A stretch of DNA of 59,195 nt from Streptomyces sp. CB01881 (GCF_002953255.1 NZ_CP026498.1:11214777-11273971), one strand, 5' to 3'; shown: positions 8,652 to 18,148, counted from the first letter of the stretch. Numbers and translations are program-made. Notes: generated by a model from the sequence alone, not told the origin.

Positions 8652-9617
8652 TCAGGGCAGTGTCCAGAAGCGGGTCGTGACGAGGTAGAAGACGACGGCC
8701 CAGAACGCGGTCACCCCGGCGACGATGGCGAGGCCGATGCGGTTGGTCCTCGCCGCCGGCTCGCCCGGTGAGGGCCGCAGCCACCGCTTGAGCAGCGGGT
8801 TCACGTAGTAGGGCATCGTCAGGAAGCTCATGATGAAGCTCGACAGCAGGTTGCCCACCAGCAGTGCGCTCCAGAGCGGCATCTTCAGCGGCGACAGGGC
8901 GAGCGTCAGCAGCACGACGGTCGGGTACAGGCCGGTCCACACCGCGACGGCGGTCTTGGTCTCCGACGGCGGCGGCACCTCCTTGCCGTTCTCCTCGAAG
9001 GCGAACCAGCTGCCGAAGGAGTTGTCGATCGTCCGGAGCCGGTACTCGTTGAACTTCCTGCCCTCGGCGAGAATCCTGCGCCGCGTGCCCGACGCCAGCC
9101 ACGCGTCGAGGTGCTCGGCGCTGTCGAACCGGTACAGCGTGGTCCACTCGTCCTGGAGCCCCTCGACCGGGCGGAAGAGCTCCGTACCGCGGAAGCCCTC
9201 GAACGTCCGCTCCTCCTCGCTCATGCGCTGCTGCCAGTCGAGGAACTCCTCGACGTGGTCGGGGTGGACGCGGTGGGCGATCACGACGGTCACGAGCGGA
9301 TCCGGCGGCTGCACGCCGCCTCTGACGACCTGCTGGGTTCCCGGGCCGTCGAAGTACCTGCCGCCGGCGTCGAGCAGGCTCTGTCTGGTCGCGCTGTTGA
9401 TCCACGCCTGCAGGTGGGCTGTCGAGTCGAACCGGTAGACGACGACCCAGTCGGGCTGCAGGGACGTCGGCGGGGAGACCTCCGCGCCGAGGTAGCCGGC
9501 GTAGCCGGCGGCGGCGGCGTTGACGTCCTTCTGCCACGTCTCGTACTCGCGCTCCAGCCCCGGCCGGACCTTCAGACCGATGATGGCCGTTGCCGCGGCG
9601 TCCCCGGCGGACTTCAC
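8652..9617 (-). CDS. Membrane protein with two ABM-like domains
   Basis: The 321-aa product has two tandem ferredoxin-like domains resembling antibiotic-biosynthesis monooxygenase (ABM) domains at about 5-95 and 105-200, each with a YRFDS(T/A)(A/E)HL motif. These are followed by three or four membrane segments (VVLLTLALSPL, ALLVGNLLSSFIMSF, IGLAIVAGVTAFWAVVFYLV). This ABM-ABM-membrane layout is found in uncharacterised bacterial proteins. Its GTG start (9617) overlaps the TGA of the molybdopterin gene (GTGA), so translation is coupled. It may tether or serve the oxidoreductase at the membrane; that is inference. Confidence 0.75.
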   Translation of the reverse strand: MKSAGDAAATAIIGLKVRPGLEREYETWQKDVNAAAAGYAGYLGAEVSPPTSLQPDWVVVYRFDSTAHLQAWINSATRQSLLDAGGRYFDGPGTQQVVRGGVQPPDPLVTVVIAHRVHPDHVEEFLDWQQRMSEEERTFEGFRGTELFRPVEGLQDEWTTLYRFDSAEHLDAWLASGTRRRILAEGRKFNEYRLRTIDNSFGSWFAFEENGKEVPPPSETKTAVAVWTGLYPTVVLLTLALSPLKMPLWSALLVGNLLSSFIMSFLTMPYYVNPLLKRWLRPSPGEPAARTNRIGLAIVAGVTAFWAVVFYLVTTRFWTLP

Positions 9618-12352
9618 GGTGTTCCTGCCGGTCCGGCCGTCGTCGGCACCGGCCTGGCCTCGTTCAGCCGGCCGTAGATCCGTTCCGGGGTCAGCGGCAG
9701 CGCGCGGTAGCGCACGCCCGTGGCGTCGTGGAGCGCGTTCGCCAGCGCGGCGGCCACCGGGTTGATGCAGCACTCCGCCATGCCCTTCGAGCGCACCGGA
9801 CCGACCGAGTCCGAGGACGCCACCAGGAGCACCTCGGTCCGGGGGACGTCGGCGTAGGCGGGGATGCGGTAGTTGCGCAGGTTCGGGTTGACCATGACGC
9901 CGTTCGCGTCGATCTGGTGGTTCTCGGTCAGCGCGAAGCCGACGCCCTGGGCGACACCGCCCTCCACCTGCCCCCGGACCTGTGCGGGGTTGACGACGTC
10001 GCCGGCGTCGGTGGCCTGCACGCTGTGGAGGATGCGGATCTCGCCCGTCACCCGGTGGACGGCGATCCGGAACCCCTGGGTGTTGGAGGTGACGCTGCGC
10101 GGCGAGCCGTAGGCCTTGCGGGCCGCGGTGAAGCGGATTCCGCGCGCGCGGGCCAGGGCGAGGAGGTCCGCCAGCGGCACGCGCTGCTCGCCGCAGACGA
10201 CGCCGTCGTCGTCCATCGAGCACATCACGACGTGGACGCCCGTGCGGGCGGCGGCGAACTCCAGGATCCGGTCGCGCACCGCGCCGGCCGCACGCAGGAC
10301 GGCGTTGCCCGCCACGAAGAGTCCCGCGCTCGCGAAGGCCCCGGTGTCGAATCCCGTGCGGTCGGTGTCGGACTGCACCAGGCGGATCCGCTCCGGCGTC
10401 GTGCCCAGCTGGTCGGCCGCGATCTGGACGTGGGCGGTCGAGGTGCCCTCGCCGAACTCGACCGTCCCGACGGCCAGCTCGTACACCAGGTCGTCCCCGA
10501 GCGTGACCCAGGCCTCCGAGACGTGCTCGGTCGGGGGCGCGGTCTCGTGCAGGGAACTCGCCACGCCGGCTCCGACGAGCCAGTCGGGCCCCGGGGACGG
10601 CTCGTGAGCCGTCCGGGCCATCGCGGCGTCCACCAGGTCGATGCACCTGGCGAGTCCGTCCTCGGTGAAGACCACGTCGTCGGGTCCGTCGTCCATGGCG
10701 ACGAGCGGATCGCCCGGCCGGACGATGTTGCGGCGCCGCAGTTCGAGCGGGTCCAGGCGCAGGGCACGGGCCAGCTCGTCCATCGCCGATTCCACGGCGA
10801 ACGCCGGCTGTGTCATCCCGTACCCGCGCAGCGCCCCGCTCGGAACGGTGTTCGTGTAGACGGCGAAGGCGTCGTACCTCTTGTTGGGGCAGCGGTAGAT
10901 CATGACGGCCGCGCCGCCCGCGTACAGCGTTTCGCCGCCGTGGTTGCCGTAGGCGCCGGTGTTCGACACGTTGCGGACCTGGAACGCCGTGAGCGTCCCG
11001 TCCGCCTTCGCGCCGAGCCTGATCGTCAGCGTCATCGGGTGCCGGGGCGAGGCCGTGGTGAACTCCTCCTCGCGGGTGTACTCGAGGCAGACCGGCCGCC
11101 CGGTGTCCAGCGTGGCGAGCGCGACCAGGTCCTCGGAGATCACCTCCTGCTTGCCGCCGAAGCCGCCGCCGACCCGCTTGCAGAACACCCGCAGCTGGTC
11201 GGGCCGCAGGGCGAACAGATAGGCGAGTTTGACCTTGGCGATCGACGGCGACTGCGAACTGGTGCGCACGTTCAGGCGGCCGTCCTCCATCCAGGCGATC
11301 GAGCCGTGGGTCTCCAGGTGCGCGTGCTGCACGCGCGGGGAGGAGTACGTGCCCTCGTGGATCACGTCGGCGTCGGCGAACCCGGCGTCGACGTCGCCGA
11401 CGTGGGAATGGATCTCCAGCAGGATGTTGTGGACCGGGTCCCGGACGAAGGGGTCGTTCGTGCCGTGCAGCTGCGGCGCCCCGTCGGCCATCGCCTCCTC
11501 GGGGTCGAACACGGCCGGCCTGACGTCGTAGTCGACGACGACCCTGCGGCAGCCCTCCTCCGCCGCCTTGACGGTGTCGGCCAGGACGGCCACGACGCGC
11601 TGGCCGACGAAGCGCACCGTGTCGTCGAGGATGAAGGTGTCGTCCGGGTCGACGAGATGGTCGGTGTGGATCGCCGTGGTGAAGCGCCTGCGCGGCACGT
11701 CCTCCCAGGTGTAGACCCGGCGCACGCCGGGAACCGCGAGTGCGGCGCTCTTGTCGACCGAGACGATGCGGGCGTGCGCGTGCGGTGAGTGCAGCACCTT
11801 GAGGTGCAGCATGCCTTCGAGGCGGGTGTCCATGGTGAACTCGGCGCGGCCGGTCACCACGTCCTCGGCCGCCGGCGCGCCGACGCTCGTCCCCACGGCC
11901 TTGCCCGGGGCCGCCGTCTCCACGCCGGTGACGCCCCGCACGGCGTCCTCGATCGCCCGGTAGCCGGTGCAGCGGCAGAGGTTGCCCTTCAACGCCCGCG
12001 GCAGGTCGTCCTTCTGGGCCTCGGTGAACGTCGCCGACGTCATGATCATCCCGGCCGTGCAGAAGCCGCACTGGAATCCCGGGGCGTCACGGAACCGCCG
12101 CTGCACCGGATGCAGGGCACCCGGTGACCCGAGACCTTCGATCGTCGTCACCTCGTGACCGTCCGCGCGGAACGCGGGGGTGATGCAGCTGTGCACCGGA
12201 TCGCCGTCCAGCCACACCGTGCACGCGCCGCAATCGCCCGCGTCGCACCCCTTCTTGACGCCGAAGTGACCGAGCGAGCGGAGGAAGGTACGCAGGCACT
12301 GCCCGGGTTCCGGCTCCTCGTCGAAGCCCCTGCCGTTCACGATGAAGGTCAT
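9614..12352 (-). CDS. Fused 2Fe-2S / molybdopterin subunit of a xanthine dehydrogenase-family oxidoreductase
   Basis: The 912-aa protein begins with a small-subunit module holding both iron-sulfur sites: CDAGDCGACTVWLDGDPVHSC, then CGFCTAGM and CRCTGY. The molybdopterin-binding large subunit follows from about residue 180, with VGGGFGGK, LRGYGMTQPAF and GEGTSTAHVQ. The glutamate in SKGMAECCINPV is in the place of the catalytic base. The length resembles the fused aldehyde oxidoreductases (Desulfovibrio Mop type). ATG 12352 has GGGAG upstream and overlaps the TGA of the FAD gene (ATGA). Such enzymes hydroxylate aldehydes or N-heterocycles; the substrate is unknown. Confidence 0.9.
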   Translation of the reverse strand: MTFIVNGRGFDEEPEPGQCLRTFLRSLGHFGVKKGCDAGDCGACTVWLDGDPVHSCITPAFRADGHEVTTIEGLGSPGALHPVQRRFRDAPGFQCGFCTAGMIMTSATFTEAQKDDLPRALKGNLCRCTGYRAIEDAVRGVTGVETAAPGKAVGTSVGAPAAEDVVTGRAEFTMDTRLEGMLHLKVLHSPHAHARIVSVDKSAALAVPGVRRVYTWEDVPRRRFTTAIHTDHLVDPDDTFILDDTVRFVGQRVVAVLADTVKAAEEGCRRVVVDYDVRPAVFDPEEAMADGAPQLHGTNDPFVRDPVHNILLEIHSHVGDVDAGFADADVIHEGTYSSPRVQHAHLETHGSIAWMEDGRLNVRTSSQSPSIAKVKLAYLFALRPDQLRVFCKRVGGGFGGKQEVISEDLVALATLDTGRPVCLEYTREEEFTTASPRHPMTLTIRLGAKADGTLTAFQVRNVSNTGAYGNHGGETLYAGGAAVMIYRCPNKRYDAFAVYTNTVPSGALRGYGMTQPAFAVESAMDELARALRLDPLELRRRNIVRPGDPLVAMDDGPDDVVFTEDGLARCIDLVDAAMARTAHEPSPGPDWLVGAGVASSLHETAPPTEHVSEAWVTLGDDLVYELAVGTVEFGEGTSTAHVQIAADQLGTTPERIRLVQSDTDRTGFDTGAFASAGLFVAGNAVLRAAGAVRDRILEFAAARTGVHVVMCSMDDDGVVCGEQRVPLADLLALARARGIRFTAARKAYGSPRSVTSNTQGFRIAVHRVTGEIRILHSVQATDAGDVVNPAQVRGQVEGGVAQGVGFALTENHQIDANGVMVNPNLRNYRIPAYADVPRTEVLLVASSDSVGPVRSKGMAECCINPVAAALANALHDATGVRYRALPLTPERIYGRLNEARPVPTTAGPAGTP

Positions 12353-13176
12353 GCCGGGCTCCCAGCCATGAGTTCGTGACGGATTTCCTCGGTGAAGTGC
12401 CTGGTCAGGTGACGGCGGTGGGCGGGGGTCCCGTTCGGATCGGCGAACCAATCCTCGGCGGGGATGACATCGATGCCGTGCTGGAGAGTCCGTGCGTCGG
12501 GCATGCTGTCGAAGGCGATCCGCACCGGCCGCGTGGTACCGGCGGTGACGGTGAGCAGCAGGTCGTCCGTCCCGGGCGTCTGGGTGCCGATGAGGAAGAC
12601 CGTCGAACGGCCGAGGCGGGTCAGCGTGAAGCGGCGGTGCACGGCGCGTTTGCGCAGGGCGCTCGCCGGGATCCTGATGCGGCGCAGGAGTTCGCCGGGG
12701 GCGAGGACGTTGCGGTTGTTGCCGGTCACGAAGTCGAGGGCGTCGACGACGCGGGTCGACCCGTCGGGAGCCCACAGCTCGTACCCGGCCTCCAGGGCGA
12801 CCGTCAGCGTGATCATCGGGCCGGCGGGCAACGACAGGCAGATGTTGCCGCCGACGGTCGCCGAGTTCCACACCTTGAACGAGGACAGGAACGCCTCGCA
12901 GCCCGTGGCGAAGAGGGTGCCCGCGGTCCACTCACGCGGTGGCTCGAAGGCGTACAGGTCGCGGATGGTGCAGGTCGCGCCGATCTCCAGGCCGGTGTCG
13001 TCCGCGACGAGCGGATCCCAGCCTAAGGACGTCAGGTCGATCAGGCGGCGCAGGCGCGGCTGCTCGGCGGAGAACAGGAACGTGCCGCCCGCGAGCCAGG
13101 CGTCGCCTTCCCGCCACTGCCGCCCGGGCCGGTCGGGCGGGCGGCGGACGACTTCGGTGATGGTGTTGAGGTCCAT
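12349..13176 (-). CDS. FAD-binding subunit of the molybdenum hydroxylase
   Basis: A 275-aa member of the CO dehydrogenase medium-subunit / XdhB family. A flavin-binding segment AGGTFLFSAEQ near residue 30 and VGGNICLSLPAGP near residue 110 fit the two FAD phosphate loops. Electrons would pass from molybdenum through the 2Fe-2S centres of the next gene to this FAD. AGGGAG lies ten bases before ATG 13176. It is first in a three-gene operon with ATGA and GTGA overlaps. No cofactor-insertion genes (XdhC/CoxD types) are seen nearby, so maturation must be supplied elsewhere. Confidence 0.85.
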   Translation of the reverse strand: MDLNTITEVVRRPPDRPGRQWREGDAWLAGGTFLFSAEQPRLRRLIDLTSLGWDPLVADDTGLEIGATCTIRDLYAFEPPREWTAGTLFATGCEAFLSSFKVWNSATVGGNICLSLPAGPMITLTVALEAGYELWAPDGSTRVVDALDFVTGNNRNVLAPGELLRRIRIPASALRKRAVHRRFTLTRLGRSTVFLIGTQTPGTDDLLLTVTAGTTRPVRIAFDSMPDARTLQHGIDVIPAEDWFADPNGTPAHRRHLTRHFTEEIRHELMAGSPA

Positions 13177-13766
13177 GGGAACCGTTCTCCCTCACGACGA
13201 CCATCGTGCGGCGCACCCCCCTCCGGACCACGGCCACCGTGCGGCGCACCGCCCGCCGGACCGCCGTCGGACCGCAGTGGGCGCACCGCCGGAGGAGGAC
13301 TTCGGCGGGTGCCCGGATTCCTCTCCAGCGTATAACCGGGCGGGTGAACCGACGCGTCGGCCGGAAGGGCCGGGAACCCGGTGGCCCCGCCGGGGAAGGC
13401 CGGCGCGGTCCGCACGCTGGCCGTGGCCGCGCGGGCCGGCGCGCAGGGCAGGGACCGGCGGCCGGGGAGCCGGCCCGTGACGACCGGGCCGCGGGCGCGG
13501 GCCGGGCTTGCCGGACACCGCGGGCGCCTTCGGCCGGGCCTCGCCGAGGTCGCGGCGGGCGGGGCTCGGCCGGTCGGGTGTTCGCCGCGCACGCCGGCCG
13601 CCACCGCCGGATCGCGGGTGCGCACCGGCGCCGGGCCGGGCGCGGGTGCCGGATGCCGGGTGCCGGGTGCCGGGTGCCGGGGCGCCCGGAGCGGGCGGGG
13701 ACGCGCACGGCCGCGGGACCAGGCCTCGTCGTGGAGACGGGCACGCTCTGCGGCTCCCGCCGGGAG
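13177..13766. other. GC-rich intergenic region
   Basis: I see no gene here. It should contain the promoter of the molybdenum hydroxylase operon; a TATAAC at 13331 is the only AT-rich spot. A short tandem run of TGCCGGG units lies at about 13645-13680. Confidence 0.4.
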
Positions 13767-14066
13767 TCAGGACGCGCAGTCGGTGCAGATGGGCTGGCCG
13801 TTCCCGTCCTCGCCGGCGAGCTGGGCGCGATGGTGCACCAGGAAACAGGTCATGCAGGTGAACTCGTCCTGCTGGAGTGGCACGACCCGAACGGTGAGTT
13901 CCTCGCCGGACAGGTCTGCGCCCGGGAGCTCAAGCCCCTCGGCGGCCTCGGGGTCGACGTCGACGGCGGAACTCTGCTTGTCCTCGCGCTGGCTCTTCAG
14001 CGCCTCGATGCTGTCGTCGCTGCTCTCGTCCCCGGTCTCGCGCGGGGCGTCGTAGTCGGTTGCCAC
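13767..14066 (-). CDS. DUF4193 zinc-ribbon protein
   Basis: The 99-aa product matches the actinobacterial DUF4193 family: it starts ATDYDAPR, has an acidic stretch, then EGLELPGADLSGEELTVRV, and ends with a zinc ribbon made of FTCMTCFLVHH and ICTDC. Members are small, soluble and conserved in actinobacteria, but their role is not established. GTG 14066 has AGGAG about ten bases upstream. It is monocistronic. Confidence 0.88.
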   Translation of the reverse strand: MATDYDAPRETGDESSDDSIEALKSQREDKQSSAVDVDPEAAEGLELPGADLSGEELTVRVVPLQQDEFTCMTCFLVHHRAQLAGEDGNGQPICTDCAS

Positions 14067-14426
14067 GGCGGCGCCCTCTCCTCAACGATCGCTTCCGGTG
14101 CGCGTGCCGTGCCGCCCGCCGGCCGGTGCGGCACCGGCCCGGCACGCCAAAGGGCCCGCCTGTGACGCACCACCCTGCCACCTCCCGGCCCATCCGGCAC
14201 GTGAAGGCCGGCCCATCCGCCACCCGCCCGCCCAACTGTGGCGCCCAGACAGATGCGCTCGCGCGTCCAGGTCCGCCGGCACCCGCCACCGGAGCAGACG
14301 GGGGTCGGCGGCCGCGTGGCACGGACCGGAGCGACCGGTGCGGGGAACGGCGGGCGCGGGCGGGGTGCTTCCCGCCGGTCCGGGGCAGGCCGGCCCGCAG
14401 TGAACGGCCGTGCAGTCGTGGTCGGG
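14067..14426. other. Intergenic region without recognisable gene
   Basis: Upstream of DUF4193 and downstream of a degraded helicase fragment. Open frames here have the composition of random high-GC DNA. Nothing else seen. Confidence 0.4.
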
Positions 14427-14730
14427 TCAGCCGGTGACGGTCTCGGCGTGCCGGTGGAGCGCGTCCAGGAGCGCAGCCTGGTGGTCGGTCAGCTTCCCGT
14501 CGGTGCGGGCCGTCGCCTGCTTGCGCAGCCAGATACCAGGCCGGAAGATCGGGTCGTCACCGAAGCCGGTGCGGTTTGCCGGGCCGTCCAGGGTGCCGCC
14601 GGCGGCGAGGTAGACGAGCAGGCGGCGGTAGGAGCGGTTCCAGTCCGGCTCGATCCGTACCGCGAGGTCGAGCCACCCGGCCGAGCAGGAGCCGATCAGC
14701 GCGCGCAGCTCCTGCGGGCTGTGTGGCGGG
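14427..14730 (-). pseudogene. Helicase-associated-domain fragment
   Basis: The minus strand encodes HSPQELRALIGSCSAGWLDL, RSYRRLLVYLAAGGTLDGPA and a final WLRKQATARTDGKLTDHQAA-LLDALH segment ending at TGA 14427. The WLRKQ...L..Q..LL pattern is that of helicase-associated (HA) domains repeated at the C-terminus of large streptomycete helicases. There is no start and the 5' side changes frame, so this is a remnant. A second HA fragment lies near 58.1 kb. Confidence 0.5.
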
Positions 14731-14772
14731 ACGGACCGGAGTCCCCGCAGGCGCCGCGGATCTCGTCGGCGG

Positions 14773-15061
14773 TCAGCGGCCTGGGGAGCAGCACGGGCAC
14801 GGCCGGCCGTCGAGCGCGTCGGCGAGCGCAGTGACGGCGCGCTCGGACAGCGGCCGCCACACCGCGGCGGCGGCGACGGGGAGGCAGGTGCCGTCGATGT
14901 CCTGTACCCGGAGGCTCACGGTCGGACTGGCGCCCCTTTCCGGAACGGCTCTTTTTCATGTCCTCGGGCGGTCGCTGACGACGACGGGGAGGAAGACCGT
15001 CTCCCTCGGTCAGGCCGCTGGGCTCCGAGTAGGCGGTCCCGACGAGCGTGACGGTGAACAT
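14773..15061 (-). pseudogene. Fragments of one or two small genes
   Basis: From ATG 15061 the minus strand reads MFTVTLVGTAYSEPSGLTEG and then only makes sense after a frame change (VFLPVVVSDRP). A second piece, possibly starting at GTG 14919, encodes SLRVQDIDGTCLPVAAAAVW and PLSERAVTALADALDG and stops at 14773. No family recognised. The frame breaks mark this as decaying DNA. Confidence 0.3.
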
Positions 15062-15189
15062 GGTGACCCCGAGGCCCCGCGACCGTGTGACCCCGGTGGC
15101 CCGGGCCGGCTGTGAGCCGGCCCGAGGTGTCGGGGCAGGCGATCCGGCCTGTCTGTTTCGGGCGTGGCGGCTGCGCCGGAGGGGCTGGT

Positions 15190-15921
15190 TCAGGAGAGCC
15201 AGTCGGTGTAGTGGGTTGGGGCGATGCGGGCGTCGGCCGGGGCGGTGAGGACGTCGCCGTCGGCGGCGGCGAACAGGCCGGCGGTGTCATCGGTGACGAC
15301 GCGGCGCCCGTCGCCCTTGGCGGTCAGGGTGAGTCGGCCGAGTTCGTCGAGGGGGTAGACGTCGGGACCGGCGATGTTGACGACGCCGTTCACAGGGCTG
15401 CCCGCGGCGACTTCGGCGACCACGCCCGCGACGTCCGCGGCGGCGATCGGCTGGATGGGCGTGCGCGGCAGGCGGATGGTGTCGCCGTCGGCGGTCATGG
15501 ACAGGGTCGCGTCCATGAACTCCATGAACTGTGTGGCGCGGACGATGGAATACGGGATCGGTCCGGCCTTGAGGGCCTCCTCCTGGAGCACCTTCGCCCG
15601 GTAGTAGTCCAGGCCGGGCACCTTGTCCACGCCGACGATCGAGAGGATGACGACGTGCCCGACCCCGCCCTTGCGGCTCGCGGCGAGCAGGTTGTCCATC
15701 GAGGTCCGGAAGAAGGCGGGCGAGGCGTCGTCGAAGGTCGGGGAATTCGTCAGGTTGACGACGACGTCGGCGCCCGCCACGGCCGCCTCCAGTCCCTGAC
15801 CCGTGATGACGTCCACCCCCGTGGACAGGGAGTGCGGTACGGCCTGGTGTCCGGCGGCGTTCAGGTCCTCCACGACCCTTGACCCGATCAGCCCGGTTCC
15901 GCCGATGACTGCGAACTTCAT
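15190..15921 (-). CDS. NAD(P)-binding atypical SDR (NmrA/azoreductase-like)
   Basis: The 243-aa protein starts with MKFAVIGGTGLIGSRV, the glycine-rich loop of atypical SDRs, and has the conserved VNLTNSPTFDD and VRATQFMEFMD segments of the NAD(P)H-binding NmrA/QorB-like group. No classical Tyr-x-x-x-Lys pair is needed in this group; many are quinone reductases or redox sensors. ATG 15921 has AAGG eight bases upstream. It is divergent from a TetR regulator whose probable operator lies between them, so it is a likely target of that regulator. Confidence 0.85.
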   Translation of the reverse strand: MKFAVIGGTGLIGSRVVEDLNAAGHQAVPHSLSTGVDVITGQGLEAAVAGADVVVNLTNSPTFDDASPAFFRTSMDNLLAASRKGGVGHVVILSIVGVDKVPGLDYYRAKVLQEEALKAGPIPYSIVRATQFMEFMDATLSMTADGDTIRLPRTPIQPIAAADVAGVVAEVAAGSPVNGVVNIAGPDVYPLDELGRLTLTAKGDGRRVVTDDTAGLFAAADGDVLTAPADARIAPTHYTDWLS

Positions 15922-16171
15922 GGCAATCGCCTTCTCTCGATGACTGGCGTCCGACATGTGCCCTGGTGCAGTGCCCACCCTCGACGAACGCGACCGTCCC
16001 GGCGAGCGGGGCCCGGCCCGAACGGGTGCAACCGGCCATGACGTCCTGGAAACGATCGACCTGTCGTAGAGGGCCTCGCGGTCGGCTCCGCGGGTGTAGC
16101 GGGAGGTCGGCAGGAACGGCGGTGACAGGGCCGGCGCGAGCTGGCCTCGTCGCGCGGTGCCCCGCGCGGTT

Positions 16172-16189
16172 GTTGACCTGGGGGTCAAC
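16172..16189. promoter_or_regulatory. Probable TetR operator GTTGACC-N4-GGTCAAC
   Basis: A perfect 7-4-7 inverted repeat lies 20 bp upstream of the TetR start and in the shared divergent region. This is the usual position for autoregulation plus control of the divergent SDR gene. Confidence 0.6.
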
Positions 16190-16208
16190 TACTCGTTACG
16201 GTGGCGAT

Positions 16209-16784
16209 ATGGGCAGGCCGAAGAGTTTTGACGCGGACGTGGTCGTCGCGCGGGCGATGGAGACGTTCTGGACCAAGGGGTACTCGGCCACCTCCCCCGC
16301 CGACCTCGCCGAGGCGACCGGAGTGGCCAAGGGCAGCCTGTACCACTCCTTCGGCTCCAAGCGTGAGCTGTTCGCCAGGGCGTTGGACCTCTACGGCCGG
16401 GTCGGGTCGGGGATGGCGGAGGAGGTGCTCTCCCGGCCGGGTACCGCCAGGGAGCGCATCCGCGCGTACTTCGTGCTGCTCGTGGACATGGACCTGGACG
16501 GGCCGGTGCGTCGCGGGTGCCTGGCCCAGAACACGGTGGAGGAGCTCGGCGGGCGGGACGAGGAGGCCGCCCGCGCGGTGCACCGCATCGAGGAGCGCAT
16601 GATCGGGCTGCTCGCCGCCCGGATCGAGCGGGGGCAGCGGGACGGCGACGTCGACCGGAGTGTCGACGCCGGGGCGCAGGCCCTGCTGCTGCAGACCACC
16701 CTCGCGGGGCTGCGGGTCATGACCAGGACGTTCGAGCGGGCGACCCTGTACCGGATCATCGACACGGCCCTGGCGGGCCTCTGA
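16209..16784 (+). CDS. TetR/AcrR family transcriptional regulator
   Basis: A 192-aa repressor. The N-terminal helix-turn-helix is typical (FDADVVVARAMETFWTKGYS, then DLAEATGVAKGSLYHSFGSK). The C-terminal ligand domain includes a cysteine in RGCLAQNTVEE, a feature of the group whose C-terminal domain carries RGC-x-x-x-N. It is divergent from an NAD(P)-binding protein gene and 90 bp upstream of a second SDR gene, so it may control both. The ligand is unknown. Confidence 0.9.
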   Translation: MGRPKSFDADVVVARAMETFWTKGYSATSPADLAEATGVAKGSLYHSFGSKRELFARALDLYGRVGSGMAEEVLSRPGTARERIRAYFVLLVDMDLDGPVRRGCLAQNTVEELGGRDEEAARAVHRIEERMIGLLAARIERGQRDGDVDRSVDAGAQALLLQTTLAGLRVMTRTFERATLYRIIDTALAGL

Positions 16785-16874
16785 GGCACGGCACCCAGGG
16801 CGGCAGCGCCTTTTTGCGCCCTGATTTTAGACCTTCAGTTCAAGAATCTGTCATCCAAGCAGCAGGGGGAGAAC

Positions 16875-17663
16875 ATGGACCTCGGTATCGGTGGAAAGAC
16901 CGCTCTGGTCACCGGCGCGAGCCGCGGAATCGGCCTCGCGATCGCTCGGGCCCTGGCCGCGGAGGGCGTCCGGGTGGTGGGTGCCGCCCGCACCGTCACC
17001 CCGGAGCTGGAGGAGGCCGCCGCCGCGGCCGTGCCCGTCGACCTGAGCACCCGCGACGGGGCGCGGTCGGTCGTCGGCCGGGCGCTCGACGCGGTCGGCG
17101 GAATCGACTTCCTCGTCAACAACGTCGGCGCGGGCGACCCGGAGCACCTGTCCCTCGACGGATTCCTGCACGCCGACGACGAGCAGTGGCAGAGGATCTT
17201 CGACCTCAACCTGTTCAGCGCGGTGTGGACCACCAAGGCGGCACTACCGAGCATCCTGGAACGCCGGGGCGCGATCGTGAACATCTCCTCGATCAACGCC
17301 CGCATGCCCGCCGGCGCACCGGTCGGCTACGCGGAGGCCAAGGCCGCGCTGACCCAGTTCGGCAAGCGGCTCAGCGAGGAACTGGCACCGCGCGGCGTCC
17401 GCGTGAACACCGTCTCCCCGGGCCCCACGACCAGCCCGCAGTGGACCGACCCGAACCGCCTCGGCGGCAAGGTGGCCGCCGCCTCCGGGGTCGACCACGG
17501 CGACCTGCTCGCCGGCCTGCCCGGGAGGTTCGGCATCGCCTCGGGACGCCTCACCGAACCCGAGGAGGTGGCGGACCTCGTCGCCTTCCTGCTGTCCGAC
17601 CGCGCCGCCAACATCCACGGCGCCGACCACGTCATCGACGGCGGCACCCTCAAGAACGCCTGA
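16875..17663 (+). CDS. Short-chain dehydrogenase/reductase (classical)
   Basis: A 262-aa classical SDR with TGASRGIG near residue 15, NNVGAG near residue 77, catalytic Ser in NISSINA and YAEAK (Tyr-x-x-x-Lys) near residue 157. AGGGGGAG precedes ATG 16875 by a few bases. The upstream 90 bp is AT-rich (CTGATTTTAGACC) and probably carries its own promoter. It follows a TetR gene and may be part of the same redox-related regulon as the divergent NmrA-like gene. Substrate unknown. Confidence 0.88.
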   Translation: MDLGIGGKTALVTGASRGIGLAIARALAAEGVRVVGAARTVTPELEEAAAAAVPVDLSTRDGARSVVGRALDAVGGIDFLVNNVGAGDPEHLSLDGFLHADDEQWQRIFDLNLFSAVWTTKAALPSILERRGAIVNISSINARMPAGAPVGYAEAKAALTQFGKRLSEELAPRGVRVNTVSPGPTTSPQWTDPNRLGGKVAAASGVDHGDLLAGLPGRFGIASGRLTEPEEVADLVAFLLSDRAANIHGADHVIDGGTLKNA

Positions 17664-18148
17664 GAGGGGAAGGGTAGGGCGGGTAGGGCGGGCCTCCGCG
17701 GCACGGCGGCGGCCGCTCGGGTGTGCCCGCGCGGCCGGGGCGGGGGGGGTCCGGCGACCCCGGCCCTGACTGCGCGGCCGCCGGGGTCGTCCGGCGCCTC
17801 GGCCAGGGGTGCCGGACCGACGGCGGCAGCGCCACGGGACGGTTGCCGACAGTCACCGCAATGTGAGCCGGATCCCCTTCGGGGCGGGTGCCGGAGCTGG
17901 TGGCCCGTGACGGTTCTCACGCGCCCGGCGGGCCTCCTACCCTTCCTAGTGGGCCGCCCGCCCGGCCCGTCCGCCGCGTACGCCCCGCCGGGCGCCGCCG
18001 CTGCCGCGCTCCCGCGCCCGCGCCCGAACCTCCGCCGTTTCCGCAGATCAAGCCGGTGCAAATCGCACCGAAAGTGCAGTTTTGGTCATGTTTGACCGCT
18101 CGGACGGCGGGTAGCGGCCCGCGTCCGACGGGCGTGTTCCACCCGGCC
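17664..18148. other. Intergenic region with small dyads
   Basis: No gene seen. Near its right end are two short inverted repeats, GGTGC-AAATC-GCACC (about 18053-18067) and GGTCA-TGTT-TGACC (about 18084-18097). Together with the long hairpin that follows, these look like promoter-proximal control elements of the transglycosylase gene. Confidence 0.35.

Noticed and set aside
9590..11788. Plus-strand open frame of 732 codons opposite the molybdopterin gene
   Set aside because: Antisense shadow of a clear xanthine dehydrogenase-family gene.
13645..13680. Tandem TGCCGGG units as a possible regulatory or CRISPR-like array
   Set aside because: Only about five 7-bp units without spacers; ordinary slippage in GC-rich DNA.
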